Of a DNA stretch of 5,690 nt, positions 1 through 5,433 are shown piece by piece. Made by a program: the position numbers and the translations under genes. Where the stretch lies: positions 1 to 5,690 of the forward strand of contig JACREV010000139.1 of the NCBI GenBank assembly GCA_016218095.1, read 5' to 3'. Source of the stretch: Deltaproteobacteria bacterium (GTDB lineage: Bacteria; Desulfobacterota; GWC2-55-46). The stretch's first letter is position 1. Every line of letters begins with the position of its first letter. A model generated the notes under the pieces. It was not told the DNA's origin, did no database searches, and saw only the letters and a program-made list of their open reading frames with translations.

Positions 1-103
1 CCTGCGCGATGAGCTTATTTGAAGCGCCTATGACCTTTATGCACGAGACCTTCTTGGCGCCCGAATTGTCTGCGACTCCGAGTATCGAACGGATCTGTAT
101 CAT
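1..103 (-). CDS. rplN: 50S ribosomal protein L14, 5' part only
   Basis: This is the first 34 codons of L14; the gene runs off the left edge. The translation begins MIQIRSILGVADNSGAKKV and continues SCIKVIGASNKLIAQ, matching the N-terminus of bacterial L14 with its VADNSGA and CIKVIG segments. L14 binds 23S rRNA on the 50S interface and contributes to an intersubunit bridge with the 30S subunit (family knowledge). The ATG at 103-101 overlaps the TGA of rpsQ as ATGA, and a GGAG Shine-Dalgarno at 115-112 lies 8 nt upstream inside rpsQ, so translational coupling is likely. rplN is normally the first gene of the spc operon. Here no intergenic space separates it from the S10 operon, so the two are probably read as one transcript. 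The rest of the gene cannot be judged from this window. Confidence 0.96.
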   Translation of the reverse strand, partial: MIQIRSILGVADNSGAKKVSCIKVIGASNKLIAQ

Positions 104-363
104 TTCGCCTTCTCCAGGATTTCCTTAACGCGCCACCTCTTTGTCTTGCTGAGGGGCCGTGTCTCGACTATGAGGACCTTGTCGCCGGCCGCGCACTCGT
201 TCTTCTCGTCGTGCGCCTTGTACTTTACGCGCCTCTTCACGTACTTGCCGTAGAAGGGGTGCTTGGAGAGCCTCTCTATGGAGACGACGACCGTCTGGTT
301 CATCTTGCCGCCGCTAAGCACGTTGCCGATGAGGGTCTTTCTCTCTATTCTCGCCTCTGCCAT
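100..363 (-). CDS. rpsQ: 30S ribosomal protein S17
   Basis: S17 is a small OB-fold protein that binds 16S rRNA early in 30S assembly. The 87-residue product is close to the 84 residues of the E. coli protein. The family signature GDKVLIVETRPLS is complete at residues 60-72 and is followed by the usual basic KTKRWRV tail; the N-terminal half carries the typical IGNVLSGGKMNQTVVV strand. The ATG at 363-361 follows the TAG of rpmC with no intervening base, and a strong GGAGGT Shine-Dalgarno at 377-372, inside rpmC, sits 8 nt upstream. The stop overlaps the rplN start by 4 nt. Both junctions suggest coupled translation within one polycistronic message. Confidence 0.98.
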   Translation of the reverse strand: MAEARIERKTLIGNVLSGGKMNQTVVVSIERLSKHPFYGKYVKRRVKYKAHDEKNECAAGDKVLIVETRPLSKTKRWRVKEILEKAK

Positions 364-558
364 CTACTTGGACCTCCCCTTCTCGGCCATGACGGTCTTC
401 ACCCTTGCTATGTCCCTCTTTATGATGCGGAGCTTTAGCGGGTTTTCGAGCTGATTCGTGGCGTGGCGCATCTTCAGGTTGAAGAGCTCCTTGGAGAGCT
501 CCGTCTCCTTCGCCCTCATCTCCTCGACGGTCAAATCTCTTATCTCAGCCGGTTTCAT
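364..558 (-). CDS. rpmC: 50S ribosomal protein L29
   Basis: L29 is a small two-helix protein beside L23 at the rim of the peptide exit tunnel, where it helps form the docking area for nascent-chain factors (family knowledge). The 64-residue product has the expected pattern: an N-terminal helix with alternating Leu/Glu (residues 4-30, including ELFNLKMRHAT) and a second basic helix containing NPLKLRIIKRDIARVKTV (39-56). Length is normal for the family (about 60-70). The ATG at 558-556 overlaps the rplP TGA as ATGA, and an AAAAGGG ribosome-binding stretch lies within the end of rplP. The gene abuts rpsQ directly. Confidence 0.97.
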   Translation of the reverse strand: MKPAEIRDLTVEEMRAKETELSKELFNLKMRHATNQLENPLKLRIIKRDIARVKTVMAEKGRSK

Positions 559-968
559 ATTACATCCCTTTTGATGAACTTTGTCGGAATCGATATCTTG
601 TGTGCGGCCAGCCTGAACGCCTCTCTGGCTATGGCCTCGGTCACGCCCTCCATCTCATAGAGGATCCTGCCGGGCTTTATTACCACTACCCAGTCCTCCG
701 GGCCGCCCTTTCCGCTGCCCATCCTGGTCTCGGCGGGCTTCTTGGTGACGGGCTTGTCCGGGAAGACCCTTATCCAGATCCTTCCGCCCCTCTTGATATA
801 GCGGGTCATGGCGATTCGGGCGGCCTCTATCTGCCGAGTCGAGAGCCAGCCGCACTCGACCGCCTGCAGGCCGTAGTTGCCGAAATCCAGATTGGCGCCC
901 CTTGTGGCGAGCCCTCTCCTCTTGCCTCTCTGGTGTTTCCTGAATTTTACCTTCTTTGGCATCAACAT
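555..968 (-). CDS. rplP: 50S ribosomal protein L16
   Basis: L16 sits near the A-site tRNA elbow and the peptidyl-transferase centre and is needed for late 50S maturation. The 137 residues compare with 136 in E. coli. Both family signatures are visible: KRGGRIWIRVFP at 59-70 and RMGSGKGGPEDW at 82-93. Arg82 corresponds to the Arg (E. coli 81) that some bacteria hydroxylate with the oxygenase RoxA; whether this host does so cannot be told. Two start candidates lie close together, ATG at 968-966 and ATG at 962-960. The first is preferred because an AAGGTGA ribosome-binding stretch (982-976) is 7 nt upstream and because MLMPKK matches the usual L16 N-terminus. The gene lies 12 nt after rpsC and overlaps rpmC by 4 nt. 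Confidence 0.98.
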   Translation of the reverse strand: MLMPKKVKFRKHQRGKRRGLATRGANLDFGNYGLQAVECGWLSTRQIEAARIAMTRYIKRGGRIWIRVFPDKPVTKKPAETRMGSGKGGPEDWVVVIKPGRILYEMEGVTEAIAREAFRLAAHKISIPTKFIKRDVI

Positions 969-980
969 GGCAATATCACC

Positions 981-1640
981 TTACTGGGCCGCGGCTTCGC
1001 CGGCTTGCGCCTTGACCGCGATCACGTCGCCCTTGTATATTAATACTTTTACGCCTATTATCCCGTATGTGGTCAAGGCCTCGGCCTGGCCGAAGTCTAT
1101 GTCCGCCTTGAGCGTGTGGAGAGGCACCCTGCCTTCCCTGTACCACTCTGTCCTGGCTATCTCGGCGCCGCCGAGCCTTCCGGCGCAGGTGATCTTTATG
1201 CCCTTGCCGCCCATCCGGAGTGTTGAGGTCACGGCCTTCTTCATCGCCCTCCTGAAGGATACCCTTCTCTCGAGCTGGAGCGCGACGTTTTCCGCGACGA
1301 GCTGGGCGTCGGTGTCGGGCTTTCTTACCTCTACTATCTCAAGGTCCACTACCCGGCCGGTGAGCTTGGAGAGCTGTTTCTTCATGACGTCTATCTCAGC
1401 GCCCCTCTTCCCGATGACGATGCCCGGCCTCGCGGTCCTGATGATGACCTTTACGGCGTTGGCGGTCCTTTCTATCTCGATGGAGGAGATGCCCGCGTGG
1501 AAGAGCTTCTTCTTGACGAACTTCCTTATCTTCAAGTCCTCGTGGACGAAGGCGGCGTAGTTCTTCGCGCCGTACCACCTGGAATTCCAGCCCTTTGAAA
1601 TGCCGAGCCTAAAGCCTATTGGATGAACCTTCTGACCCAA
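981..1640 (-). CDS. rpsC: 30S ribosomal protein S3 (TTG start)
   Basis: S3 lines the mRNA entry channel of the 30S subunit and contributes to its mRNA-unwinding activity. The 219-residue product contains the N-terminal MGQKVHPIGFRLG block, a type II KH domain with its GxxG loop (GKRG, 77-80, in TARPGIVIGKRG) and the C-terminal S3 domain with GRLGGAEIARTEWYREG at 154-170. The basic FRRAMKK segment (129-135) matches the region linked to helicase activity in E. coli. The reading frame opens with TTG at 1640-1638, not ATG. The conserved start MGQKVHP and a GGAGGT Shine-Dalgarno 6 nt upstream fix this start. The 64-nt gap to rplV is AT-rich in part. The stop lies 12 nt before rplP. Confidence 0.98.
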   Translation of the reverse strand: MGQKVHPIGFRLGISKGWNSRWYGAKNYAAFVHEDLKIRKFVKKKLFHAGISSIEIERTANAVKVIIRTARPGIVIGKRGAEIDVMKKQLSKLTGRVVDLEIVEVRKPDTDAQLVAENVALQLERRVSFRRAMKKAVTSTLRMGGKGIKITCAGRLGGAEIARTEWYREGRVPLHTLKADIDFGQAEALTTYGIIGVKVLIYKGDVIAVKAQAGEAAAQ

Positions 1641-1646
1641 AAAACT

Positions 1647-1652
1647 ACCTCC
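1647..1652 (-). promoter_or_regulatory. Ribosome-binding site of rpsC
   Basis: GGAGGT on the minus strand, followed by the 6-nt spacer AGTTTT and then TTG. This perfect anti-Shine-Dalgarno complement supports the unusual TTG start of rpsC. No ATG or GTG in frame fits the conserved S3 N-terminus better. Confidence 0.85.
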
Positions 1653-1704
1653 GTTGTCTCTTCAGGTTTAAAATTTAAAGATTGCCCTTTATCTCAAGCC
1701 GCGG

Positions 1705-2037
1705 TTACTTTTCGCTGACGACTATGGTCACGTGGCTCGACCTTTTCCTGATGAGCGCGCCCCTGCCCATGGCCTTCGAGTGCGTCCTTTTGATCGTCGG
1801 GCCCGGGTCCACGAAGGCCTTTGACACAAAGAGCCTGTCCACGTTCAGGTTCTTCGTGTTCTCGGCGTTCGCCGCCGCGCTCTTTACGAGCTTCGAGATA
1901 TCCCTGCTCACGGCCTTGGTGTTGAAGCTTAAGATCGTGATGGCCTCATCGACCTTCTTGCCCCTTATGAGGTCGACGACCAGGCGCGCCTTCTGCGGCG
2001 AGGTTCTCAGGTATTTTAATACGGCCTTGGCTTCCAT
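1705..2037 (-). CDS. rplV: 50S ribosomal protein L22
   Basis: L22 binds 23S rRNA and sends a long beta-hairpin into the peptide exit tunnel, where with L4 it forms the constriction; changes in that hairpin can give macrolide resistance in other bacteria. The 110-residue product equals the E. coli length. It opens with the usual AVLKYLRTSPQKARLVVDLIRGK block (residues 5-27, with SPQKAR at 13-18), continues with the SAAANAENTKNL helix, and has the tunnel hairpin at about 80-100 (GPTIKRTHSKAMGRGALIRK). The hairpin shows no obvious insertion or deletion. The ATG at 2037-2035 has an AAGGAG Shine-Dalgarno at 2054-2049 with an 11-nt spacer. Unusually, 160 nt separate it from rpsS; this gap holds a sigma70-like promoter candidate and a 36-codon reading frame. 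Confidence 0.98.
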   Translation of the reverse strand: MEAKAVLKYLRTSPQKARLVVDLIRGKKVDEAITILSFNTKAVSRDISKLVKSAAANAENTKNLNVDRLFVSKAFVDPGPTIKRTHSKAMGRGALIRKRSSHVTIVVSEK

Positions 2038-2079
2038 TTTAAGCGATGCTCCTTATTGGCGCTTGCCGCGTTGTTCCCA

Positions 2080-2084
2080 GCGGC
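2080..2084 (-). other. Left arm of a weak hairpin in the rplV leader
   Basis: On the minus strand GCCGC (2084-2080) can pair with GCGGC (2069-2065) around the 10-nt loop TGGGAACAAC, 11 nt before the Shine-Dalgarno of rplV. It lies downstream of the promoter candidate at 2104-2131, so it would be in the leader RNA. Five GC-rich pairs are seen directly; any role in rplV control is inference, and chance is a fair alternative. Confidence 0.2.
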
Positions 2085-2103
2085 GTCATGAATCCCGACT
2101 CAA

Positions 2104-2131
2104 ATTTTAACTGCTTGAAACTTCCGGTCAA
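2104..2131 (-). promoter_or_regulatory. Candidate internal sigma70 promoter upstream of rplV
   Basis: The minus strand reads TTGACC (2131-2126), a 16-nt spacer, then TAAAAT (2109-2104). Each hexamer matches the sigma70 consensus (TTGACA, TATAAT) at five of six positions. Transcription would start near 2097, giving a leader of about 60 nt before rplV. It lies in the largest gap within the S10 genes, which fits an internal promoter serving rplV, rpsC and the spc side. The match is seen in the sequence; activity is inferred. Confidence 0.45.
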
Positions 2132-2197
2132 CGACTCCCAGGGCACCATCTTTAACGAGCCCCGCCTTTCTCTACCGACCCCGCGTCCCCGGCCGAA

Positions 2198-2485
2198 CTA
2201 ACCCTTTGCCCCTGGGACCTTCGACTTCTTTATGCCGGAGTGGCCGTGGAAGGTGCGCGTCGGCGAGAACTCGCCGAGCTTGTGCCCGACCATGTTCTCG
2301 GTGACGAATACCGGTATGAACTTCTTGCCGTTATGGACCGCTATCGTGAAGCCGACCATCTCAGGGGTTATCATCGACCTCCTGGACCAGGTCTTTACGA
2401 CCTTCTTCGACCTTGCGTCGGTCGATTCTTTTATCTTGTCGAGCAGGTGTCCGTCTACGAACGGCCCTTTCTTTAAGGAGCGCAC
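2198..2485 (-). CDS. rpsS: 30S ribosomal protein S19 (GTG start)
   Basis: S19 is in the head of the 30S subunit, contacts S13 and takes part in head-to-50S bridging near the A-site tRNA. The 95-residue product has the RSLKKGPFVD opening, the TWSRRSMI block and the full family signature from Asn52 to Thr76 (NGKKFIPVFV, MVGHKLGEFSPT). The start is GTG at 2485-2483, just 2 nt after the rplB stop; an AGGAGG Shine-Dalgarno inside rplB lies 8 nt upstream. Compared with the common MPRSLKK or MARSLKK opening, the residue between Met and Arg is missing, a small variation. A 160-nt gap follows before rplV. Confidence 0.98.
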   Translation of the reverse strand: MRSLKKGPFVDGHLLDKIKESTDARSKKVVKTWSRRSMITPEMVGFTIAVHNGKKFIPVFVTENMVGHKLGEFSPTRTFHGHSGIKKSKVPGAKG

Positions 2486-2487
2486 TC

Positions 2488-3309
2488 TTACTTCCTCCTG
2501 GTTATTATGTACTTGTCGCTCGTCTTGCGTTTCCTTGTCTTATATCCCTTTGTCGGCACGCCCCACGGGTTTGTCGGGTGGTTGCCGCCCTTGGACTTTC
2601 CTTCGCCGCCGCCGTGCGGGTGGTCGACCGGGTTCATGGCGACACCCCTGACCCTCGGGTTCTTTCCGAGCCAGCGGGACCTGCCGGCCTTGCCTATGGT
2701 GACGTTCTCGTGGTCGAGGTTCCCGACCTGCCCGATAGTCGCGTAGCAGTCCTGGAGTATGTACCTGACTTCATTTGAGGGGAGCTTCAGCGTGGCGTGT
2801 CCGCCCTCTTTCGCCATGAGCTGTGCGTACGCGCCAGCGGTCCTGGCGAGCTGTCCGCCCTTGCCCTTCTTCATCTCGATATTGTGCACGAAAGTACCGA
2901 CCGGTATGGATTTAAGCGGCAGCGCGTTGCCCGGCTTTATGTCGACGCCCGCTCCGGCCACGACCGTGTCTCCGACCTTGAGGTCGACGGGCGCGAGTAT
3001 GTACCTCTTCTCGCCGTCCGCGTAAGCGAGGAGCGCTATGTTCGAGGTCCTGTTCGGGTCGTACTCGATGGCCTCGACCTTTGCCGGGATGTCGAGCTTG
3101 TCGCGCCTGAAGTCGATTGTCCTGTAGAGCTTCTTGTGGCCCCCGCCTATCCAGCGGCTCGTTACCCTGCCGAAGTTATTCCTTCCGCCGGTCCTCTTCT
3201 TGGGCTTGGTGAGCGCCCTTTCCGGACGCTTCTTGGCGATGCCCTCGAAGACGAGCGTAGTTTTTTCTCTGAGAGAAGGCGAAGTAGGTTTGTACTTTTT
3301 TACTGGCAT
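2488..3309 (-). CDS. rplB: 50S ribosomal protein L2
   Basis: L2 is one of the most conserved ribosomal proteins; it binds 23S rRNA near the peptidyl-transferase centre and supports subunit association. The product is 273 residues, the E. coli length. Visible landmarks are PTSPSLR near the N-terminus, GGRNNFGRVTSRWIGGGHKK (41-60), the central SH3-like part with KPGNALPLKSIPVGTFVHN and MKKGKGGQLARTAGAYAQ, and the signature PRVRGVAMNPVD at 218-229. The key DHPHGGGEG segment follows, and His230 corresponds to the functionally important His229 of E. coli. The ATG at 3309-3307 lacks a clear Shine-Dalgarno; only A-rich purine tracts precede it. A 125-nt gap with short hairpins separates it from rplW, while rpsS follows after 2 nt. 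Confidence 0.99.
   Translation of the reverse strand: MPVKKYKPTSPSLREKTTLVFEGIAKKRPERALTKPKKRTGGRNNFGRVTSRWIGGGHKKLYRTIDFRRDKLDIPAKVEAIEYDPNRTSNIALLAYADGEKRYILAPVDLKVGDTVVAGAGVDIKPGNALPLKSIPVGTFVHNIEMKKGKGGQLARTAGAYAQLMAKEGGHATLKLPSNEVRYILQDCYATIGQVGNLDHENVTIGKAGRSRWLGKNPRVRGVAMNPVDHPHGGGEGKSKGGNHPTNPWGVPTKGYKTRKRKTSDKYIITRRK
2494..2499 (-). promoter_or_regulatory. Ribosome-binding site of rpsS
   Basis: AGGAGG on the minus strand, 8 nt before GTG, embedded in the last codons of rplB. It decides the GTG start and suggests coupled translation of L2 and S19. Confidence 0.85.
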
Positions 3310-3343
3310 GGCTCTTTATCTTTCTTGTTTATTGATATCGATT

Positions 3344-3357
3344 CCTGAAATCTCAGG
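3344..3357 (-). other. Short hairpin in the rplW-rplB gap
   Basis: The minus strand reads CCTGA GATT TCAGG, a perfect 5-bp stem with a 4-nt loop, 34 nt before the rplB start. No T-tract follows, so it is not an intrinsic terminator. It could stabilise or regulate the rplB leader, or be chance. The structure is seen; the role is unknown. Confidence 0.3.
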
Positions 3358-3369
3358 GGTCTATCGGCG

Positions 3370-3390
3370 CTCGACGGGCGGGGAATCGAG
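3370..3390 (-). other. Second short inverted repeat in the rplW-rplB gap
   Basis: CTCGA (3390-3386) and TCGAG (3374-3370) flank an 11-nt C-rich loop on the minus strand. With the hairpin at 3344-3357 it makes two stem-loops in tandem within the 125-nt gap. Five base pairs alone are weak evidence of function. Confidence 0.22.
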
Positions 3391-3434
3391 ACGGATCAAG
3401 CCGCCCCGTTAATCCAGCCCGCACCGGAGCCCCT

Positions 3435-3722
3435 TTAGACGCCCTCGAATATCTCTATCTTGTCGCCTTCGCGAAGCGAGATGTAGGCCTTCTTCCTTGT
3501 AGGCCTCTGCCCCGCGTACTTGCCCATCCTCTTCATCTTGCCCGGCACCCTCTGGGTGTTCACGTCGAGGACCTTTACGTTAAAGGCCTTCTCGACCGCG
3601 GACTTGATGTCGTTCTTATTGGCGTTCACATCGACCCAGAAGACGACCTTGCCTTCGGCGGCCTTTGCGGTGGACTTCTCGGTTATAACAGGCGACTTTA
3701 TTATCGAATAGGCGTTCTTCAC
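3435..3722 (-). CDS. rplW: 50S ribosomal protein L23 (GTG start)
   Basis: L23 lies at the exit of the peptide tunnel and is the main docking site for trigger factor and the signal recognition particle. The 95-residue product has the IIKSPVITEKST opening; Glu15 in ITEK corresponds to the Glu (E. coli 18, in VSEK) used for trigger factor binding. The helix KNDIKSAVEKAFNVKV (36-51), the tunnel-facing loop VNTQRVPGKMKRMGKYAG (54-71) and the final strand KKAYISLREGDKIEIF are all present. The start is GTG at 3722-3720, overlapping the rplD TGA as GTGA. A GGAGG element at 3737-3733 lies 10 nt upstream inside rplD. A 125-nt gap follows before rplB. Confidence 0.98.
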   Translation of the reverse strand: MKNAYSIIKSPVITEKSTAKAAEGKVVFWVDVNANKNDIKSAVEKAFNVKVLDVNTQRVPGKMKRMGKYAGQRPTRKKAYISLREGDKIEIFEGV

Positions 3723-4336
3723 TGTACGAAAGCCTCCACTTTCTCAAGGGCGCTCCTTGTGATCACGAGGTTGTCGTAGTCAAGGATGTCGTATACGTTG
3801 ATGCCGCCCGCGCTAATGAGCTTGTAGTCCTTGAGGTTCCTGACCGCGAGCTCGAGGTTCCTGTCCCTGCCGTCGATGACTATGAGGGCGTTATCGAGCT
3901 TCGCCGCCTTCAATACCTCGAGCGCGAGCTTCGACTTCGGCGCGGTGAGCTCCAGCGACTCGTACACCTTGAGCCTGCCGTCCCTGACCTTCAGCCGGAG
4001 GGCGGATTTCAGCGCCTCCTTCATGACCTTCTTCGGGAGCTTGTAGGAGTAGTCCCTGGGGTGCGGCCCGAAGACCGTGCCGCCGTGTCTCCACACGGGG
4101 GACCTGGTCGAACCCGACCTTGCGCGGCCCGTGCCCTTCTGCTTCCAGGGCTTTATGCCGCCGCCGGAGACTTCCCCCTTGGTCTTGGTCGACGCGTTCC
4201 CGGCTCTCCGGTTCGCGAGCTGCATCTTTACGACTTCGTAGAAGAGGTGCTCCTTTACCTCGCCGCCGTAAAGCTCTTCGTTCAGGTCGATATCGGAGAC
4301 CTTGCTCCCGTTCTTGCTCAAAACCTCTATCATCAT
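3719..4336 (-). CDS. rplD: 50S ribosomal protein L4
   Basis: L4 binds 23S rRNA and, with L22, narrows the peptide exit tunnel; in E. coli it also represses its own operon. The product is 205 residues from the chosen start (E. coli 201). The extended tunnel loop is at about 50-100 and contains STKTKGEVSGGGIKPWKQKG followed by TGRARSGSTRSPVWRHGG; the C-terminal Rossmann-like part ends with DNLVITRSALEKVEAF. The frame is open further upstream to a TTG at 4366, but that is unlikely. ATG at 4336-4334 has a GAGGA ribosome-binding site 8 nt upstream and gives the normal N-terminus; a second ATG directly follows it at 4333-4331. The 69-nt gap before it holds a promoter candidate. The E. coli-type S10 leader bound by L4 is not recognisable upstream of rpsJ. 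Confidence 0.97.
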   Translation of the reverse strand: MMIEVLSKNGSKVSDIDLNEELYGGEVKEHLFYEVVKMQLANRRAGNASTKTKGEVSGGGIKPWKQKGTGRARSGSTRSPVWRHGGTVFGPHPRDYSYKLPKKVMKEALKSALRLKVRDGRLKVYESLELTAPKSKLALEVLKAAKLDNALIVIDGRDRNLELAVRNLKDYKLISAGGINVYDILDYDNLVITRSALEKVEAFVQ

Positions 4337-4344
4337 CTTCCGGT

Positions 4345-4349
4345 TCCTC
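4345..4349 (-). promoter_or_regulatory. Ribosome-binding site of rplD
   Basis: GAGGA on the minus strand, 8 nt before the ATG at 4336 and 11 nt before the adjacent ATG at 4333. It favours the first ATG and argues against the upstream in-frame TTG at 4366, which lies before this site. Confidence 0.65.
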
Positions 4350-4368
4350 GGATTTTCAGTAAACAACT

Positions 4369-4397
4369 AATATATACACTTCCCGCAAAATTCACAA
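4369..4397 (-). promoter_or_regulatory. Candidate internal sigma70 promoter upstream of rplD
   Basis: The minus strand reads TTGTGA (4397-4392), exactly 17 nt of spacer, then TATATT (4374-4369). The -10 hexamer matches consensus at five of six positions and the -35 at four of six, with optimal spacing. It lies wholly in the 69-nt rplC-rplD gap and would start RNA near 4362, about 26 nt before the rplD ATG. The AT-rich TATATATT stands out against the GC-rich surroundings. Activity is inferred. Confidence 0.42.
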
Positions 4398-4405
4398 GGC
4401 TTATC

Positions 4406-5035
4406 TTACTTCTTTAGCGCCTTTTTTATGACTACCAGCCCGTTTATCGCTCCAGGCACGGCGCCGCTCACAAGGAGGACGTTCTCCTCGGCCCTGACGC
4501 CCACGACCTTTAGGTTCTGGACGGTCACCTTGGCTGAGCCCATGTGTCCGGCCATCCTCATGCCCTTGTAGACCCTGGATGGGTCCGAGCTCGAGCCTAT
4601 GGAGCCGGGGGCCCTGTTGTGCATGGAGCCGTGAGACTCGGCGCCGCCGCTGAAGTGGTGCCTCCTCATCGAGCCCATGAAGCCCTTGCCCTTCGAGGTG
4701 CCGGATACGTCGATGAAGTCGCCGACCTTGAAGACGTCGCCGCAGTTGAGCGACTGCCCCGGCTTGTAGTCGTCGAGCTTGTCGCCCTTGAGTTCCATGA
4801 GCCTGTAGAGGCAGGGGGTGCCGGCCTTCTTGAAGTGCCCCTTCATGGCCTTATTGACCCGGGACTCCTTCTTCTCCAGGATGCCTATCTGGAGCGCCTC
4901 GTAGCCGTCGTTCTCCTTCGTCTTCTTCTGGACGACGAAGTTGCCGGCCTGTATGACCGTGACTGGGACCATCTCCCCGGCCTCGGAGTAGATGTGCGTC
5001 ATTCCCAATTTTTTTCCAAGCACGCCTTCTATCAT
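4406..5035 (-). CDS. rplC: 50S ribosomal protein L3
   Basis: L3 binds 23S rRNA early in 50S assembly and reaches with a long loop to the peptidyl-transferase centre. The product is 209 residues, the E. coli length. It opens MIEGVLGKKLGMTHIY, carries the full family signature from Phe102 to Arg125 (IDVSGTSKGKGFMGSMRR) and the central loop with HHFSGGAESHGS and RAPGSIG (126-147). The frame extends upstream to a TTG at 5083, but the conserved N-terminus and an AAAAGG site 8 nt before the ATG at 5035-5033 support this start. Where E. coli L3 has the PrmB-methylated Gln150 (GQNQTP), this protein reads SSSDPS, so that modification site seems absent. Gaps of 73 nt (to rpsJ) and 69 nt (to rplD) flank the gene. 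Confidence 0.98.
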   Translation of the reverse strand: MIEGVLGKKLGMTHIYSEAGEMVPVTVIQAGNFVVQKKTKENDGYEALQIGILEKKESRVNKAMKGHFKKAGTPCLYRLMELKGDKLDDYKPGQSLNCGDVFKVGDFIDVSGTSKGKGFMGSMRRHHFSGGAESHGSMHNRAPGSIGSSSDPSRVYKGMRMAGHMGSAKVTVQNLKVVGVRAEENVLLVSGAVPGAINGLVVIKKALKK

Positions 5036-5043
5036 AATCCCAA

Positions 5044-5049
5044 CCTTTT
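5044..5049 (-). promoter_or_regulatory. Ribosome-binding site of rplC
   Basis: AAAAGG on the minus strand, 8 nt before the ATG at 5035. It is a modest Shine-Dalgarno, but it supports the internal ATG over the upstream TTG at 5083, which would add 16 residues unlike any L3 N-terminus. Confidence 0.6.
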
Positions 5050-5108
5050 GAGCGCCGCATTTCCATTCCGCGGCCGCCCGCAATTTTAGCTTAGAGTTAG
5101 CCCCGGCC

Positions 5109-5420
5109 TCAGTCGAGCTTTATCTCGACGTCCACGCCCGCGGGGAGGTCAAGCTTCATAAGGGCGTCGACGGTCGTCTGCGACGGCTCCATTATGTCCA
5201 TGAGCCTCTTGTGTGTCCTGATCTCGAACTGCTCGCGGCTCTTCTTGTCCACATGCGGGGAGCGCAACACGCAGAACTTGTTTATCCTCGTGGGCAGCGG
5301 GATCGGTCCCTTGATCCGGGCGCCTGTCCTCCTGGCGGTGTCGACTATCTCCTTTACGGATTTGTCGAGAAGCCTGTGGTCGAAAGCCTTGAGCCTTATC
5401 CTTATCTTCTGATTGTCCAC
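5109..5420 (-). CDS. rpsJ: 30S ribosomal protein S10 (GTG start)
   Basis: S10 is part of the 30S head and, as NusE, also pairs with NusB in transcription antitermination and with NusG in transcription-translation coupling (known for E. coli). The product is 103 residues, the E. coli length. The signature ARRTGARIKGPIPLPT is at 29-44, followed by the loop residues RINKFCVLRSPHVDKKSREQ and the strand FEIRTHKRLMDI. The start is GTG at 5420-5418, with an AAGGAG Shine-Dalgarno 7 nt upstream. It is the first gene of the S10 operon, 129 nt after tuf. That gap shows no T-tracted terminator and no convincing promoter, so read-through from the str operon is plausible. Confidence 0.99.
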   Translation of the reverse strand: MDNQKIRIRLKAFDHRLLDKSVKEIVDTARRTGARIKGPIPLPTRINKFCVLRSPHVDKKSREQFEIRTHKRLMDIMEPSQTTVDALMKLDLPAGVDVEIKLD

Positions 5421-5427
5421 CCTATGA

Positions 5428-5433
5428 CTCCTT
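5428..5433 (-). promoter_or_regulatory. Ribosome-binding site of rpsJ
   Basis: AAGGAG on the minus strand with a 7-nt spacer TCATAGG before GTG at 5420. It fixes the GTG start of S10; no in-frame ATG competes. Confidence 0.8.

Noticed and set aside
877..1560. Long plus-strand open frame (227 codons) opposite rpsC and rplP
   Set aside because: It is an antisense shadow of rpsC and rplP, with no family resemblance and no support beyond its length.
1668..1697. Promoter-like TTGAGA-N18-TTTTAA in the rplV-rpsC gap
   Set aside because: The -10 is poor and the run TTTAAATTTTAAA is simply AT-rich, so many alignments are possible. Not strong enough to list as a feature.
2797..3348. Plus-strand open frame (183 codons) opposite rplB
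   Set aside because: Antisense to the strongly conserved L2 gene; its composition merely reflects L2 codon bias.
4337..4366. N-terminal extension of rplD from TTG at 4366
   Set aside because: It would start before the GAGGA site; the ATG at 4336 fits L4 family length and spacing.
5036..5083. N-terminal extension of rplC from TTG at 5083
   Set aside because: The 16 extra residues do not resemble L3; the ATG at 5035 gives the normal length and has a ribosome-binding site.
4544..5089. Plus-strand open frame (181 codons) opposite rplC
   Set aside because: Shadow of L3; low-complexity Val/Leu/Ala/Gly-rich translation, no recognised domain.
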